A stretch of DNA of 64,000 nucleotides from CAVSMC01 sp963798655 (GCA_963798655.1 CAWCUH010000009.1:1-64000), one strand, 5' to 3'; shown: positions 17,062 to 27,126, counted from the first letter of the stretch. Notes: a model not told the origin generated them from the sequence alone. Program-made: numbers and translations.

Positions 17062-17385
17062 ATGGCGATCACGTTGACCGAGAGCGCGGCGAAGCACGTC
17101 GCGAATCACCTCGCGAAGCGCGGCAAGGGCGTGGGTCTGCGGCTCGGCGTTCGCACGTCGGGCTGCTCGGGCCTCGCGTACAAGCTCGAATACGCCGACG
17201 AGCTGCGACCCGAGGACGTCAAGTTCGAGAGCCGCGGCGTCACCGTCGTCGTCGATCCGAAGAGCCTGCCGTATCTCGAGGGCACCGAGCTCGACTTCGC
17301 GCGCGAAGGATTGCAGGAAGGCTTCAAGTTCAACAATCCGAACGTGAAGGATGCGTGCGGCTGCGGCGAATCGTTCAACGTTTGA
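17062..17385 (+). CDS. iscA: A-type Fe-S carrier IscA
   Basis: IscA is a carrier of iron or Fe-S clusters in the HesB family, 107 residues. The three conserved cysteines are at 35 (TSGCSGLAY), 99 and 101 (DACGCGESF). ATG 17062 lies 8 bases after the iscU stop. The 152-base gap to hscB that follows shows no gene or clear terminator. Confidence 0.97.
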   Translation: MAITLTESAAKHVANHLAKRGKGVGLRLGVRTSGCSGLAYKLEYADELRPEDVKFESRGVTVVVDPKSLPYLEGTELDFAREGLQEGFKFNNPNVKDACGCGESFNV

Positions 17386-17537
17386 GTCGTCGATAACCGT
17401 CGCGTACCGGCGCGCCGCTTTGTTGCCGCTCGCTTTCGATCCTCGCGTACTGACGCGTACGCTGCGGTCGAAAGCTCCGCGGCGCCTCGCCGCCGTTCTG
17501 CTCCGTTTTCGGCGACTCGAATAGAGAATCGACGCGG

Positions 17538-18071
17538 ATGATCGACTTCTCGCGCAATCACTTCGAGCTGTTCGGCCTGGAGCCGCGCTTTCGCTTCGAC
17601 ACCGCGATGCTCGATCGCGCGTATCGCGATCTGCAAAGCGACGTGCACCCTGACCGGCACGCTTCGGCGAGCGACGAGCAGCAGCGGATCGCGCTGCAAT
17701 CGTCGGCCCGGGTGAACGAGGCGTACCGGACGCTGAAGGATCCCGTGGCGCGTGCCGAGTACCTGCTGTCGCTGCACGGCGTGCGGGCGGATGACGGCGA
17801 AGCGCGCCGGGCGCTCGACGTCGCCTTCCTCGAGCAGCAGCTCGAGCGACGCGAGCGCGCGAGCGAGGCCGCGGACGCTCAGGATGTCTGCACGCTCGAA
17901 GCGCTGCTGCGCGACGTGCGCGCCGAAGTGCGCGAGCGGGAGGATTCGCTCGCCGACATGCTCGACGGCGCCGGCGCGTGGAGCGACGCCGCGTCGCGCG
18001 TGCAGCAGCTCAAGTTCCTCGCCAAGCTCGCCGACGACATCGATGGCATGATTGCAACGCTGGACGACTGA
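17538..18071 (+). CDS. hscB: Fe-S co-chaperone HscB
   Basis: HscB is the J-domain partner that brings IscU to HscA and stimulates its ATPase. The J-domain occupies roughly residues 1-76 with the HPD motif at 37-39 (DVHPDRH). The C-terminal three-helix domain (ARRALDVAFLEQQLERRE onward) binds IscU. The length of 177 residues is normal. It is 9 bases upstream of hscA. Confidence 0.95.
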   Translation: MIDFSRNHFELFGLEPRFRFDTAMLDRAYRDLQSDVHPDRHASASDEQQRIALQSSARVNEAYRTLKDPVARAEYLLSLHGVRADDGEARRALDVAFLEQQLERRERASEAADAQDVCTLEALLRDVRAEVREREDSLADMLDGAGAWSDAASRVQQLKFLAKLADDIDGMIATLDD

Positions 18072-18080
18072 AAACGCGCG

Positions 18081-19946
18081 ATGGCGCTGCTGCAGATCTC
18101 CGAGCCCGACGAATCGCCTGCGCCGCACGAGCGCAAGCTTGCCGTCGGCATCGATCTCGGAACAACGAATTCGCTCGTCGCAACGGTGCGCAACGGCATC
18201 CCGGTCGTGCTGCCCGACGAGGAAGGCCGGCCGCTGCTGCCGTCGATCGTTCGCTACGGCGAGCGCGCCATCGACGTCGGCTATGCGGCGCAGGCCTTGC
18301 AGGCGCGCGATCCGCAGAACACCGTCGTGTCGGTGAAGCGGCTGATGGGCCGCGGGCTCATCGATCTCGACGACGACCGCCGCTTTCCGTATCGCTTCAT
18401 CGACGAGCCCGGCATGGTGAAGCTCGCGACGCGAACGGGCATCAGGAGTCCGGTCGAGATCTCGGCGGAAATCCTGCGCGCGCTTCGCGCTCGCGCCGAG
18501 AAGAGCCTCGGCGGTCCGCTCGTCGGCGCGGTGGTCACGGTTCCCGCGTATTTCGACGACGCGCAGCGGCAGGCGACGAAGGACGCGGCGAAGCTTGCCG
18601 GCCTCGACGTGCTGCGGCTGCTGAACGAGCCGACGGCCGCGGCGATCGCGTACGGCCTCGACAACGCTGCCGAGGGCACGTATGCCGTCTACGATCTCGG
18701 CGGCGGCACGTTCGACATCTCGATCCTTCGTCTCTCGCGAGGCGTGTTCGAGGTGCTCGCGACCAACGGCGACTCCGCGCTCGGCGGCGACGACTTCGAT
18801 CATCGCGTCCATTGCTGGGTGCTCGAAGAGGTCCGGCTGCCGCCGCTCGGGCCCGAGGACACGCGACTGCTGATGGTGCGATCGCGCGAGGCGAAGGAAA
18901 ACCTGACGACGCATTCGAGCGCGCCGATCGTCGCGACGCTCACCGGCGGTGACAACATCGACGTGACGCTCACCGCGCCGGTTTTCACGAGCATCACGCA
19001 GCATCTGATCGCCAAGACGCTCGCGCCGGTGCGCCGCGCGCTGCGCGACGCCGGTCTCGCGCCTTCGGACATCAAGGGCGTCGTGATGGTCGGCGGCGCG
19101 ACGAGGATGCCGCAGGTGCAAAAGGCCGTCGGCGAATTCTTCGGCCAGCCGCCACTGAACAATCTCAATCCCGATCAGGTCGTCGCGCTCGGTGCGGCGA
19201 TCCAGGCGAACGTGCTCGCCGGCAACCGGATGGCGGGCGACGATTATCTGCTGCTCGACGTGATTCCGCTCTCGCTCGGTCTCGAGACGATGGGCGGTCT
19301 CACCGAGAAGGTCGTTCCGCGCAATTCGACGATCCCGGTCACGCGCGCGCAGGAGTTCACGACGTTCAAGGACGGCCAGACGGCGATGGCGATCCATGTC
19401 GTGCAGGGCGAGCGCGAGAAGGTCGCCGATTGCCGATCGCTCGCGCGCTTCGAGCTGCGCGGCATTCCGCCCATGGCCGCGGGGGCCGCGCGCATCCGCG
19501 TCACCTTCCAGGTCGACGCCGACGGGCTGCTGTCGGTGTCCGCACGCGAGCAGACGTCGGGTGTCGAGGCGGCGATCACGGTGAAGCCGTCGTACGGACT
19601 CACCGAGTCGGACATCGCGCGGATGCTGAAGGATTCGTTCGCGCACGCATCCGACGACATGGCGGCGCGCGCGCTCGCCGAGGCCCAGGTCGAGGCCGAC
19701 CGCATCGCGAGCGCGGCGCGCGCGGCGCTCGCCGCCGACGGCGATCTGCTGAGCGCTGAAGAGCGCAGCACGATCGACGCGGCGCTCGCGGCGCTCGCCG
19801 AGCGTCGCAGCGAAACCGATCATCGCGCGCTCGTCACGGCGACCGAGGCGTTGAACCGCGCGACCGCCGAGTTCGCCGCGCGGCGGATGGATCGCGGCGT
19901 TGCGCGCGCTCTGTCGGGCAAGCGCGTCGACGCGCTCAATCCCTAG
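18081..19946 (+). CDS. hscA: Fe-S assembly chaperone HscA
   Basis: HscA is a specialised Hsp70 that uses ATP to release the cluster from IscU. The 621-residue protein shows the Hsp70 signatures [29 protein letters not shown] and [14 protein letters not shown]. The peptide-binding domain follows ([14 protein letters not shown]) and then the helical lid rich in Ala and Arg. Both length and position between hscB and fdx are standard. Confidence 0.98.
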   Translation: MALLQISEPDESPAPHERKLAVGIDLGTTNSLVATVRNGIPVVLPDEEGRPLLPSIVRYGERAIDVGYAAQALQARDPQNTVVSVKRLMGRGLIDLDDDRRFPYRFIDEPGMVKLATRTGIRSPVEISAEILRALRARAEKSLGGPLVGAVVTVPAYFDDAQRQATKDAAKLAGLDVLRLLNEPTAAAIAYGLDNAAEGTYAVYDLGGGTFDISILRLSRGVFEVLATNGDSALGGDDFDHRVHCWVLEEVRLPPLGPEDTRLLMVRSREAKENLTTHSSAPIVATLTGGDNIDVTLTAPVFTSITQHLIAKTLAPVRRALRDAGLAPSDIKGVVMVGGATRMPQVQKAVGEFFGQPPLNNLNPDQVVALGAAIQANVLAGNRMAGDDYLLLDVIPLSLGLETMGGLTEKVVPRNSTIPVTRAQEFTTFKDGQTAMAIHVVQGEREKVADCRSLARFELRGIPPMAAGAARIRVTFQVDADGLLSVSAREQTSGVEAAITVKPSYGLTESDIARMLKDSFAHASDDMAARALAEAQVEADRIASAARAALAADGDLLSAEERSTIDAALAALAERRSETDHRALVTATEALNRATAEFAARRMDRGVARALSGKRVDALNP

Positions 19947-19952
19947 AATCCG

Positions 19953-20291
19953 ATGCCCGAGCTTGTCGTCCTTCCGCACGCGGAGCTTGCGCCCGAGGGC
20001 AAGACGATCGAGGCGCGCACCGGGGTGTCCATATGCGACACGCTGCTCGACAACGGCGTCGAGATCGAGCACGCGTGCGAGAAGTCGTGCGCGTGCACGA
20101 CGTGCCACGTCATCGTGCGCGAAGGCTTCGACTCGTTGAACGAAGCTTCGGAGGACGAGGAGGACCTGCTCGATCGCGCGTGGGGGCTCACGCCGCTGTC
20201 GCGGCTGTCGTGCCAGGCGAAGGTCGCCGATGAGCGGCTGGTGATCGAGATCCCGAAGTACACGATCAACTACGCGAAGGAGCGGAAATGA
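19953..20291 (+). CDS. fdx: ISC-type [2Fe-2S] ferredoxin
   Basis: This adrenodoxin-type ferredoxin supplies electrons during cluster assembly. In 112 residues the cluster cysteines are at 42, 48, 51 ([10 protein letters not shown]) and 87 (LSRLSCQAK), the same as in E. coli Fdx, plus an extra Cys46 typical of this group. The acidic patch [12 protein letters not shown] is the partner-binding surface. Its stop overlaps the iscX start by four bases. Confidence 0.97.
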   Translation: MPELVVLPHAELAPEGKTIEARTGVSICDTLLDNGVEIEHACEKSCACTTCHVIVREGFDSLNEASEDEEDLLDRAWGLTPLSRLSCQAKVADERLVIEIPKYTINYAKERK

Positions 20292-20494
20292 AGTGGACCG
20301 ATTCCCGCGAGATCGCGATCGCGCTCGCCGATGCGCATCCGGACGTGGATCCGCGGTCGGTGGCGTTCACCGAGCTGTACAACTGGGTGCGCGCGCTGCC
20401 CGGCTTCGACGACGATCCGAAGCATTCGGGCGAGAAGATCCTCGAGGCCATCCAGATGGCGTGGATGGACGAAGCCGATTTCGACGACGACTGA
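20288..20494 (+). CDS. iscX: Fe-S assembly protein IscX
   Basis: IscX is a small acidic protein (68 residues) that binds IscS and iron and tunes desulfurase activity. The family text is plain: [34 protein letters not shown] and the acidic end EADFDDD. ATG 20288 overlaps the fdx stop, so it is translationally coupled. It is the last gene of the core isc operon. Confidence 0.95.
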   Translation: MKWTDSREIAIALADAHPDVDPRSVAFTELYNWVRALPGFDDDPKHSGEKILEAIQMAWMDEADFDDD

Positions 20495-20496
20495 CG

Positions 20497-20910
20497 ATGA
20501 TCCCTCCGCCGCTTCCCGCCATCACCGCGTTCTATGCGGGGCTGTTGTGCCTGCTGCTGGTTGCGCTCGCGCTACCGGTGTCGCGGCTGCGGATGAGCGC
20601 GCGCGTCGGCATCGGCGACGGCGGCCATCCCGACCTCGCGCGCGCGATCCGCGTGCACGCGAACGCCGTCGAATGGGTTGTCCCGCTGCTGCTGCTGATG
20701 CTGGTCGCCGAGCTGAACCGTGCGCCGGCACTGCTGCTGCATGCGTGCGGCATCGCGCTCCTCGTCGCGCGCCTGCTGCATGCATACGGGCTGCGCCGCA
20801 CCGCGGGCCGCTCGACCGGACGCATGGTCGGTGCGAGCGTGACATACCTGACGCTGATCGTGCTCGCGCTGTGGAACGTGTGGGCGTTCGCCCGACTCGC
20901 GTTGCGCTGA
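20497..20910 (+). CDS. MAPEG family membrane protein (YecN-like)
   Basis: This four-helix inner-membrane protein of 137 residues belongs to the MAPEG family (eicosanoid and glutathione metabolism relatives); the bacterial role is unknown. The conserved loop GHPDLARAIRVHANAVEWV and the following helices match the YecN branch. It starts 2 bases after the iscX stop, so it may be read through from the isc operon, although nothing ties it to Fe-S assembly. A long hairpin follows its stop. Confidence 0.85.
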   Translation: MIPPPLPAITAFYAGLLCLLLVALALPVSRLRMSARVGIGDGGHPDLARAIRVHANAVEWVVPLLLLMLVAELNRAPALLLHACGIALLVARLLHAYGLRRTAGRSTGRMVGASVTYLTLIVLALWNVWAFARLALR

Positions 20911-20913
20911 AAT

Positions 20914-20976
20914 AAATGGGGGACAGACCGCGTTTTCGCGTAGCGCCGATGCGAAAACGTGGTCTGTCCCCTATTT
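20914..20976. repeat. REP-like 26-bp inverted repeat
   Basis: AAATGGGGGACAGACCGCG (20914 onward) is matched by a reverse-complement arm ending at 20976. The arms are 26 bases each, the loop is 11 bases, and the two mismatches are both G-T type, so the transcript can pair fully. The GGGGACAGACC core is a motif I associate with REP elements scattered in proteobacterial genomes and linked to REP-associated transposases. It lies between convergent genes and may also terminate transcription. Only one copy is seen in the window. Confidence 0.75.
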
Positions 20977-20980
20977 GATC

Positions 20981-22288
20981 CTATTTGATTCGCCGCGCTT
21001 CGATGTAGTAGCGCTTCTCGTGCGCTTCGCCCATCGAGAACGTTTTGCGCGGCAGCGGGCCTTCGCGCACGACCATGCGCAGCAGGTCGTGCTTGCCGAG
21101 CGGCGGGAGGTGAACGCCGACGTTGGCGGGCATCGACGCGAGGCGTTCCAGCGTGTCGTCGCCGTGCACGTAGTCGATGCCGCTCGCGCTGCGGCGCTCG
21201 ATGAATCGGTCGATGAATGGCTGCAACGTACCGACCGCGAGCGTCGACGGCGGATCTTCGATCTCGATCACGCTGAAGCGCTTGCCGGGCCCGACGACGC
21301 CGGCGCGCTGCGCTGCACCGTCGACCAGTTGCGCCCGCATCTCCGCGGCCGTCGCCACGTCGGTGCAGCGAAGCCGGTTGCCGAACGCGTCCGACAACGC
21401 CGACCGCAGGTCGACCGACACATCGAACAGCACGCGATGGATCGGCGAGAACTCGAGCGCGGGATCGTGGATGTTCTCCACTTCGACCAGCGCGTAGCGG
21501 CTCGGATGCTCGGGACCAAGCGACGACTTGACGCTGTCCCAGTAAGCCTTCGCGGTGGCGAGCGAGTGATTGCCGTCGCCGGCGGCGAACAGCATCACCG
21601 GCGCATCGGCCGGCACTGCGTAGCGCGCTGCGAACGCCGCGCGATCCGCGAGCCGCTGCAATGCGTGGCTTGCGCGGTCGGCGCGCGCGGCGTCCACCGC
21701 ATATCCGGCCACCCGCCCGCCGCCCTGCATCAGCGGCGTTTCGTACAGCGCGCCGAGCGCGGATCGTTCGGCGGCGAGCGGTTCGATCACGGTGCGCGCG
21801 GCATCGTCGATCAGCACGAGGATGTGCGGCAATTCGAGCTCGGCGTTGCGCCGCACCTCGATGCGCGGAGCGAGCCGCTCGACCATCGTGCCTTCGGTCG
21901 GGCGGATCGCGCTGGTCGATTCCTGGCTGAAGTCATAGTGCTCGAGGTCGAGCTCGAGCATCACGCCCCGCCGGACACGATCGCCGATCGTACGCTCCAC
22001 GTAGATCGGCCCCGAATGTTCGCGGAACAATCCGTCGGCGACGTAACGGCGCATCGCGTCGTGGATGCGCGCGATGCGCGCCGACGTGTCGGGCTTTCCG
22101 AGATGGACCTCAGGAAGGGTCAGATGCAGCGTCGACGGCGCTTCATCGACGTAGTCCGCCACGCGGCTCCAGTACTCCGGTTCGGACGTGTACTGGTCGC
22201 ACGCGATGACCGCCCATTTTTCGAGATCGATTTCCGGTCTCGGCAGCAGGATGCGAGGCAGCCGAAACGACGTCGCGGCACCCATCAA
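20981..22288 (-). CDS. DUF1015 family protein
   Basis: This soluble protein of 435 residues belongs to the DUF1015 family, with no established biochemical role. Conserved stretches include WAVIACDQYTSEPEYWSRV near residue 25, LMLFAAGDGNHSLATAKAYW in the middle (GDGNHS is the family hallmark), and VGVHLPPLGKHDLLRMV near the end. It starts 6 bases after the purT stop, so rnr, purT and this gene may form one unit. Two Met codons at the start make the exact first residue uncertain by one. Confidence 0.85.
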   Translation of the reverse strand: MMGAATSFRLPRILLPRPEIDLEKWAVIACDQYTSEPEYWSRVADYVDEAPSTLHLTLPEVHLGKPDTSARIARIHDAMRRYVADGLFREHSGPIYVERTIGDRVRRGVMLELDLEHYDFSQESTSAIRPTEGTMVERLAPRIEVRRNAELELPHILVLIDDAARTVIEPLAAERSALGALYETPLMQGGGRVAGYAVDAARADRASHALQRLADRAAFAARYAVPADAPVMLFAAGDGNHSLATAKAYWDSVKSSLGPEHPSRYALVEVENIHDPALEFSPIHRVLFDVSVDLRSALSDAFGNRLRCTDVATAAEMRAQLVDGAAQRAGVVGPGKRFSVIEIEDPPSTLAVGTLQPFIDRFIERRSASGIDYVHGDDTLERLASMPANVGVHLPPLGKHDLLRMVVREGPLPRKTFSMGEAHEKRYYIEARRIK

Positions 22289-22294
22289 CGCCTC

Positions 22295-23503
22295 CTACGT
22301 GTGCGGCTTCACACGGCGAGCGCATTCGAGCGCGCGAGCGCGTGCCGTGTCGACGTCCGGGCCGGCGGCGAGCGCGACGCCCATCCGGCGTTTCTTGTAC
22401 GCCTCCGGCTTGCCAAAGAGGCGCAAATCGGACTGCGGCACCGTGAGCGCGTGCGCAACGTCGTCGTACTTGATGCCGCGCGCGTCGACGCCACCGTAGA
22501 TCACCGCCGACGCGCCCGGGTTCCGCAGCGACACGTCGACCGGCAGCGCGAGGATCGCGCGTGCGTGCAGCTCGAACTCGTTCTGCACCTGCGTGCACAT
22601 CGTCACCATGCCCGTGTCGTGCGGCCGCGGGCTCACCTCGGAGAACCAGACGTTGTCGCCGCGGATGAAGAGCTCGACGCCGAAAATGCCGACGCCGCCG
22701 AGCTCGGCGGTGATCTCGCTCGCGATCTGCTGCGACCGCTCCAGCACGCGCGCCGACATCGGCTGCGGCTGCCACGACTCGACGTAGTCGCCGTTGACCT
22801 GTACGTAGCCGATCGGCGCACAGAAATGCGTGCGGATCTCGCCGGTTTCGTCCGGCGCACGCACGGTGAGGAGCGTGATCTCGTAGTCGAACTCGATGAA
22901 GCCCTCGACGATGACGCTCCTGGCGGGCACTCGAGCCGCGCTTTGCGCGTACTGCCACGCACCCGCGACGTCGGCGGCGCTGCGCACGAGCGTCTGGCCC
23001 TTGCCGGAAGCCGACATCACCGGCTTCACCACGCACGGATAGCCGATGCCGCGCTTGCCGTTGCTTCCGATCGCCGCCTGCAGCGCCTCGAGGCTGTCGG
23101 CGAAGCGAAACGGCGACGTCGGCAGGCCGAGCTTCTCGGCGGCAAGGCGCCGAATGCCTTCGCGGTTCATCGTGAGCTGCACGGCGCGTGCGGTCGGGAT
23201 CACCCGTGTGATCCGCTCGCGCTCGACGTCGACCAGGACGTCGGTGGCGATCGCGTCGAGCTCGGGCACGACGATCCACGGGCGCTCCTGCTCGATCAGC
23301 CGGCGCAGCGCCGGCGCATCGGTCATCGCGAGCACGTGCGCGCGATGGGCGACCTGGTGACCCGGCGCGTTCGAGTAGCGGTCGACGGCGATCGCTTCAA
23401 CGCCGAGGCGTTGCAGCGCGATGATCACTTCCTTGCCGAGCTCGCCGCTGCCGAGCAGCATGACTTTCGTGGCGGACGGCGACAGTGGGGTTCCGATATA
23501 CAT
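22295..23503 (-). CDS. purT: Formate-dependent phosphoribosylglycinamide formyltransferase PurT
   Basis: PurT makes formyl-GAR from GAR, formate and ATP, the folate-independent form of the third step of purine synthesis. It is an ATP-grasp enzyme; 402 residues is close to the E. coli length (392). Recognisable segments are [13 protein letters not shown] at the start, [28 protein letters not shown] (ATP-binding loop) and the end region [20 protein letters not shown] with metal-binding residues. A 96-base gap separates it from rnr. Confidence 0.96.
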   Translation of the reverse strand: MYIGTPLSPSATKVMLLGSGELGKEVIIALQRLGVEAIAVDRYSNAPGHQVAHRAHVLAMTDAPALRRLIEQERPWIVVPELDAIATDVLVDVERERITRVIPTARAVQLTMNREGIRRLAAEKLGLPTSPFRFADSLEALQAAIGSNGKRGIGYPCVVKPVMSASGKGQTLVRSAADVAGAWQYAQSAARVPARSVIVEGFIEFDYEITLLTVRAPDETGEIRTHFCAPIGYVQVNGDYVESWQPQPMSARVLERSQQIASEITAELGGVGIFGVELFIRGDNVWFSEVSPRPHDTGMVTMCTQVQNEFELHARAILALPVDVSLRNPGASAVIYGGVDARGIKYDDVAHALTVPQSDLRLFGKPEAYKKRRMGVALAAGPDVDTARARALECARRVKPHT

Positions 23504-23599
23504 GCGGGGCGACGGCGATCCGGCGGATGGCTGCCAAAGGGTAAAACGACCATCTTACGCCTTCGGCGCCCGCCATGCTGCAACGCAGCAAGCATCCCT

Positions 23600-25876
23600 T
23601 TACGGCTGGCGCCCGACTCGGCGCACCGATCCGGGCACATCGCGCTCGACCTGCGGCGACGGCTCGACGCTCGCCAGCGTGAAGTCGATCTTCGCCGTCT
23701 CGAGATCGACCCGCGCCACCGTGACCTGCACGCGTCCGGCAAGCTGGAATACGCGCCCGGTGTGCTCGCCGACGAGCGCATGGCGCACCCGGTCGAACAG
23801 GAAGTAGTCGCGGCCGAGCTCGCTCACATGGACGAGGCCGTCGATGCCGAGGCCGTCGAGCGTGACGAACACGCCGAAGCTCGCAACGCCGCTGATCGTG
23901 CCCGCGAACGTCTCGCCGATCTTGTCCTGCATGAAGTAGCACTTGAGCCAGCTCTCGACGTCGCGCGACGCCTCGTCGGCGCGGCGCTCGGTGAACGAGC
24001 AGTGCGCGCCCAGCTCGTCCCACGACATGCCGCGCGGCTTGTAGACGGAGCCGTCGAGCACCGCCTTCACCGCGCGGTGCACGAGCAGGTCGGGGTAGCG
24101 GCGGATCGGCGAGGTGAAATGCGCATACGCCTCGTACGACAGGCCGAAGTGTCCGACATTGTCCGGGCGGTACTGCGCCTGCGACAGCGAGCGCAACAGC
24201 ACGGTCTGCAGCAGCGCGTAGTCCGGGCGGTCCTTGATCTTCAGCAGCAGCTTCGCGTAGTCGGCGGCGGTCGGCTCGTCGCCGCCGGTGAGCGTGAGCG
24301 CGCAGCCGCCAAGGAACTCCTTCAGCGCCGCGAGCTTCTCGGGGGGCGGACCTTCGTGCACGCGATACAGCGCCGGGTGCTTCGCCTTGGCGAGGAACTG
24401 CGCGGTGCACACGTTCGCCGCGAGCATGCACTCCTCGATCAGCCGGTGCGCGTCGTTGCGCTTGACCGGCACGACGCGCACGATCTTGCCGCGCACGTCG
24501 AACTCGAGCTGCATCTCGACGCTGTCGAAGTCGATCGCGCCGCGCTTCTCGCGCTCTGCGGCGAGCGCCTGGTAGAGCGCGTGGAGGTTCTGCAGGTGCG
24601 GCAGCAGCGGCGCGCGCTCGGCAGGTACGCTCGACGGCTCCGAGAGCCACTGCCACACCTGCGTGTACGTGAGGCGGGCGCGCGAGTGCATCACCGCGCG
24701 ATAGAAGCGATATTTGCGGATCGCGCCGGATGCGGCGACGTCCATGTCGCACACCATGCACAGCCGGTCGACGTCCGGCTTGAGCGAGCAGAGCTCGTTC
24801 GACAGCGCCTCGGGCAGCATCGGGATCACGCGGCGGGGAAAATAGACCGACGTGCCCCGCTCGCGCGCATCGTGGTCGAGGGCGTCGCCGTCGTGCACGT
24901 AATGCGAAACGTCGGCGATCGCGACGACGAGCCGCCAGCCCTTGCCCTTGCGCTCGCAGCAGACGGCGTCGTCGAAGTCCTTCGCCGTCTCGCCGTCGAT
25001 CGTGACCAGCGGCAGCGACGTCGCGTCGACGCGGCCCTCGCGATCGGCGTCACCGACGTCCTTCGGCAAGCGCGTCGCCTGCTTCTTCGCGGCCGTCGAG
25101 AACTCGAACGGAAGGTCGTGCTTGCGCAGCGCGATCTCGATCTCCATTCCGGGATCGGCGTACGCGCCGAGCACCTCGATGACCTTCGCGAGCGCCTCGC
25201 GCTGCGACGTCGGCTGCTCGACGATCTCCGCGACGACGACATCGCCGCTCTTCGCCGAGCGCCGCTCGCCCGGCGGCACGATGAGGTCCTGGTTGATGCG
25301 ACGGTTCTCGGCGACGACGAACGCGACGCCGCGCTCGTCGTGCAGGCGCCCGACGACGGTCCGGTTCGCGCGCTCGATCACGTCGACGATCTCGCCCTCG
25401 CGCCGGCCGCGGCGGTCGACGCCCGTTTCGCGCGCCGCGGCACGATCGCCGTGCAGCACCTTGTGCATCTCGCGCGGGCTCAGGAACAGATCGGCCGAAT
25501 CGTCGTCGGGGACGAGAAATCCGTAGCCGTCCGGATGGCCCTGCACCGTGCCGGTGACGAGGTCGAGCTTCGCGACGACGAGAAGCTCGCCCTTGCGATT
25601 GGCGATCAGCTCGCCGTCGCGCTCCATCGCCGCGAGGCGACCGTACAGCGCATCGCGCGCATCGCGTCCGACGCCGAGCTCGCGCGCAAGCTCGGCCTGC
25701 GTCACCGGCACGCCGCGCTCGCGCAGCGCCTGCAGGATATCGGTGCGCGAGGGAATCAGCGCGTCGTCGTCGCGCGAGCGGCGCGTGACGATGTCGTCGC
25801 GTGCAGCGCGCACGGGCAGGTTGCGCGGCTTGGACTTGCTGCGCGCGCTCTTCGGGTAGGTGGTCTTCTTTGACAA
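23600..25876 (-). CDS. rnr: Exoribonuclease R
   Basis: RNase R is a 3'-5' exonuclease that degrades structured RNA. The 758-residue protein has the order expected: a basic N-terminus, an HTH/cold-shock region (GYGFLVPDDDSADLFLSP), the catalytic RNB domain (DFDDAVCCERKGKGW and VAIADVSHYVHDGDALD, with the metal-binding Asp residues) and a C-terminal S1 domain (FGVFVTLDGLGIDGLVHVSE). The only suitable start is TTG 25876 (MSKKTTY); no upstream ATG is in frame. The start codon overlaps the -35 box of the oppositely oriented tRNA-Leu promoter. Confidence 0.96.
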   Translation of the reverse strand: MSKKTTYPKSARSKSKPRNLPVRAARDDIVTRRSRDDDALIPSRTDILQALRERGVPVTQAELARELGVGRDARDALYGRLAAMERDGELIANRKGELLVVAKLDLVTGTVQGHPDGYGFLVPDDDSADLFLSPREMHKVLHGDRAAARETGVDRRGRREGEIVDVIERANRTVVGRLHDERGVAFVVAENRRINQDLIVPPGERRSAKSGDVVVAEIVEQPTSQREALAKVIEVLGAYADPGMEIEIALRKHDLPFEFSTAAKKQATRLPKDVGDADREGRVDATSLPLVTIDGETAKDFDDAVCCERKGKGWRLVVAIADVSHYVHDGDALDHDARERGTSVYFPRRVIPMLPEALSNELCSLKPDVDRLCMVCDMDVAASGAIRKYRFYRAVMHSRARLTYTQVWQWLSEPSSVPAERAPLLPHLQNLHALYQALAAEREKRGAIDFDSVEMQLEFDVRGKIVRVVPVKRNDAHRLIEECMLAANVCTAQFLAKAKHPALYRVHEGPPPEKLAALKEFLGGCALTLTGGDEPTAADYAKLLLKIKDRPDYALLQTVLLRSLSQAQYRPDNVGHFGLSYEAYAHFTSPIRRYPDLLVHRAVKAVLDGSVYKPRGMSWDELGAHCSFTERRADEASRDVESWLKCYFMQDKIGETFAGTISGVASFGVFVTLDGLGIDGLVHVSELGRDYFLFDRVRHALVGEHTGRVFQLAGRVQVTVARVDLETAKIDFTLASVEPSPQVERDVPGSVRRVGRQP

Positions 25877-25898
25877 GGATTCGGGCCAAACGTAAAAT
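25870..25898 (+). promoter_or_regulatory. Consensus sigma-70 promoter of tRNA-Leu
   Basis: TTGACA at 25870 and TAAAAT at 25893 are spaced by 17 bases, a near-perfect promoter. The predicted start falls about 8 bases before the tRNA. It overlaps the start codon of rnr on the other strand. Confidence 0.85.
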
Positions 25899-25912
25899 TA
25901 TGGGTTGCGGTC

Positions 25913-25999
25913 GCCCAGGTGGCGGAATTGGTAGACGCACTAGGTTCAGGTCCTAGCGGTGGCGACACTGTGGGGGTTCGAGTCCCTTCCTGGGCACCA
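25913..25999 (+). tRNA. tRNA-Leu (anticodon CAG)
   Basis: The gene is 87 bases with the CCA end encoded. The acceptor stem pairs GCCCAGG with CCTGGGC. The anticodon stem CTAGG/CCTAG holds the loop TTCAGGT, giving anticodon CAG, which reads CTG leucine codons. A long variable arm (CGGTGGCGACACTG region) and the T-loop GGTTCGAGTCC complete a class II tRNA. CTG is the dominant leucine codon in the surrounding genes. Confidence 0.97.
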
Positions 26000-26037
26000 T
26001 TCGACCGCGCGAAGTCGCTCGAAATCCCGCTGCAGCG

Positions 26038-27126
26038 CTAGCCGCAGCGCAGTTTCTGCAAGCCCTGCCAGTCGAACTCGATGCCGTGCCCGGGGCGCTC
26101 GGCCGCCCGCGCGAAGCCGCCTTCGATCGTGAGCGGCTCGGCGATGTAACGGTCGAGCCCGAAGCCATGCGCTTCCAGATACGAGCGGTTCGGCACGGCG
26201 GCGAGCAAGTGCACGGTGATGTCGTGCGCGCCGTGCGAGGTCACCGGAAGGTTGAACGCCTGCGCGAGATGCGCGACCTTCATGAACACGGTGACCCCGC
26301 CGCAATTCGTCACGTCGGGCTCGGGAAACGTCACGCCGCCCGCGGCGATCATCTGCGTGAACTCGTGCAGCGTGTGCAGGTTCTCGCCGGCGGCGATCGG
26401 CAGCCCGCCGTCGCGCACGATGCGCACGTGCCCGGCGACGTCGTCGGGAATCGTCGGCTCCTCGAGCCAAACGAGATCGAACGGCGCGAGCGCTCGCGCG
26501 GCGCGGATCGCATCGTCGGCACTCCAGCGCATGTTCGCGTCGACCATCAGCGCGATGTCCGGCCCCAGATGCTCGCGCATCGCGCGCACGCGCTCGACGT
26601 CCTCGGCGAGTCGCGGGCGGCCGACTTTCATCTTGATCGCGCGAAAGCCGCGGCCGAGATTGTCGTCGGTCTGCTTCAGCAACTGTGCGAGCGGCAGATC
26701 GAGGTCGATGCCGCCGGCGTAACAGCGCACCGCGGGATCGAACCCGCCGAGGATGCGCCAGAGCGGCATGCGGGCGCGGCGCGCGCGCAGGTCCCATAGC
26801 GCGATGTCGACGGCCGAGATCGCGAGGCTCGCCGCGCCGCCGCGGCCTCCGTAGTGGAGCGTCCACCACATCGCGTCCCACAGCGCCTCGATCCGATCGC
26901 CATCGGAACCGATGAGGCGCGGCGCGAGATCGTGGGCGATCGTCGCATGGATCGCGCGGCCGTTCGCGCCGACGGTGAACGTATAGCCGACGCCGGTCGC
27001 GCCGTCGCCGTCGCGCACGCGGACGGTGACGAGCTCGAAATCGGCCATCGCGCCGTGGGTGCTGTCGACGAGCGTACGCTCGAGCGGAATGCGGTAGAGG
27101 CTCGCGTCGATCGACTCGATGCGCAT
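26038..27126 (-). CDS. Mandelate racemase/muconate lactonizing family enzyme (enolase superfamily)
   Basis: This 362-residue enzyme abstracts a proton alpha to a carboxylate; substrate unknown. The KxK base motif is present (AIKMKVGRP). The three metal ligands follow: Asp in MVDANMRW, Glu in WLEEPTIPDD and Glu in PIAAGENLHT. The opposite-face His is in VTSHGAHD. Having both KxK and HxD-type bases favours the mandelate racemase subgroup (acid sugar dehydratases, racemases). It is 14 bases downstream of the phosphoribosyltransferase gene, at the 3' end of the long conserved cluster, but nothing there suggests a sugar-acid pathway. Confidence 0.9.
   Translation of the reverse strand: MRIESIDASLYRIPLERTLVDSTHGAMADFELVTVRVRDGDGATGVGYTFTVGANGRAIHATIAHDLAPRLIGSDGDRIEALWDAMWWTLHYGGRGGAASLAISAVDIALWDLRARRARMPLWRILGGFDPAVRCYAGGIDLDLPLAQLLKQTDDNLGRGFRAIKMKVGRPRLAEDVERVRAMREHLGPDIALMVDANMRWSADDAIRAARALAPFDLVWLEEPTIPDDVAGHVRIVRDGGLPIAAGENLHTLHEFTQMIAAGGVTFPEPDVTNCGGVTVFMKVAHLAQAFNLPVTSHGAHDITVHLLAAVPNRSYLEAHGFGLDRYIAEPLTIEGGFARAAERPGHGIEFDWQGLQKLRCG

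Noticed and set aside
17106..20108. A 1000-codon minus-strand open frame opposite iscA, hscB and hscA
   Set aside because: It is antisense to the Isc operon, whose proteins are identified by catalytic residues. The shadow has no motif.
20975..25873. A 4.9-kb open frame on the plus strand across DUF1015, purT and rnr
   Set aside because: It is antisense to three well-identified genes. Its translation is Arg/Ala/His-rich with no recognisable motif, as expected from GC-rich codon bias on the opposite strand.
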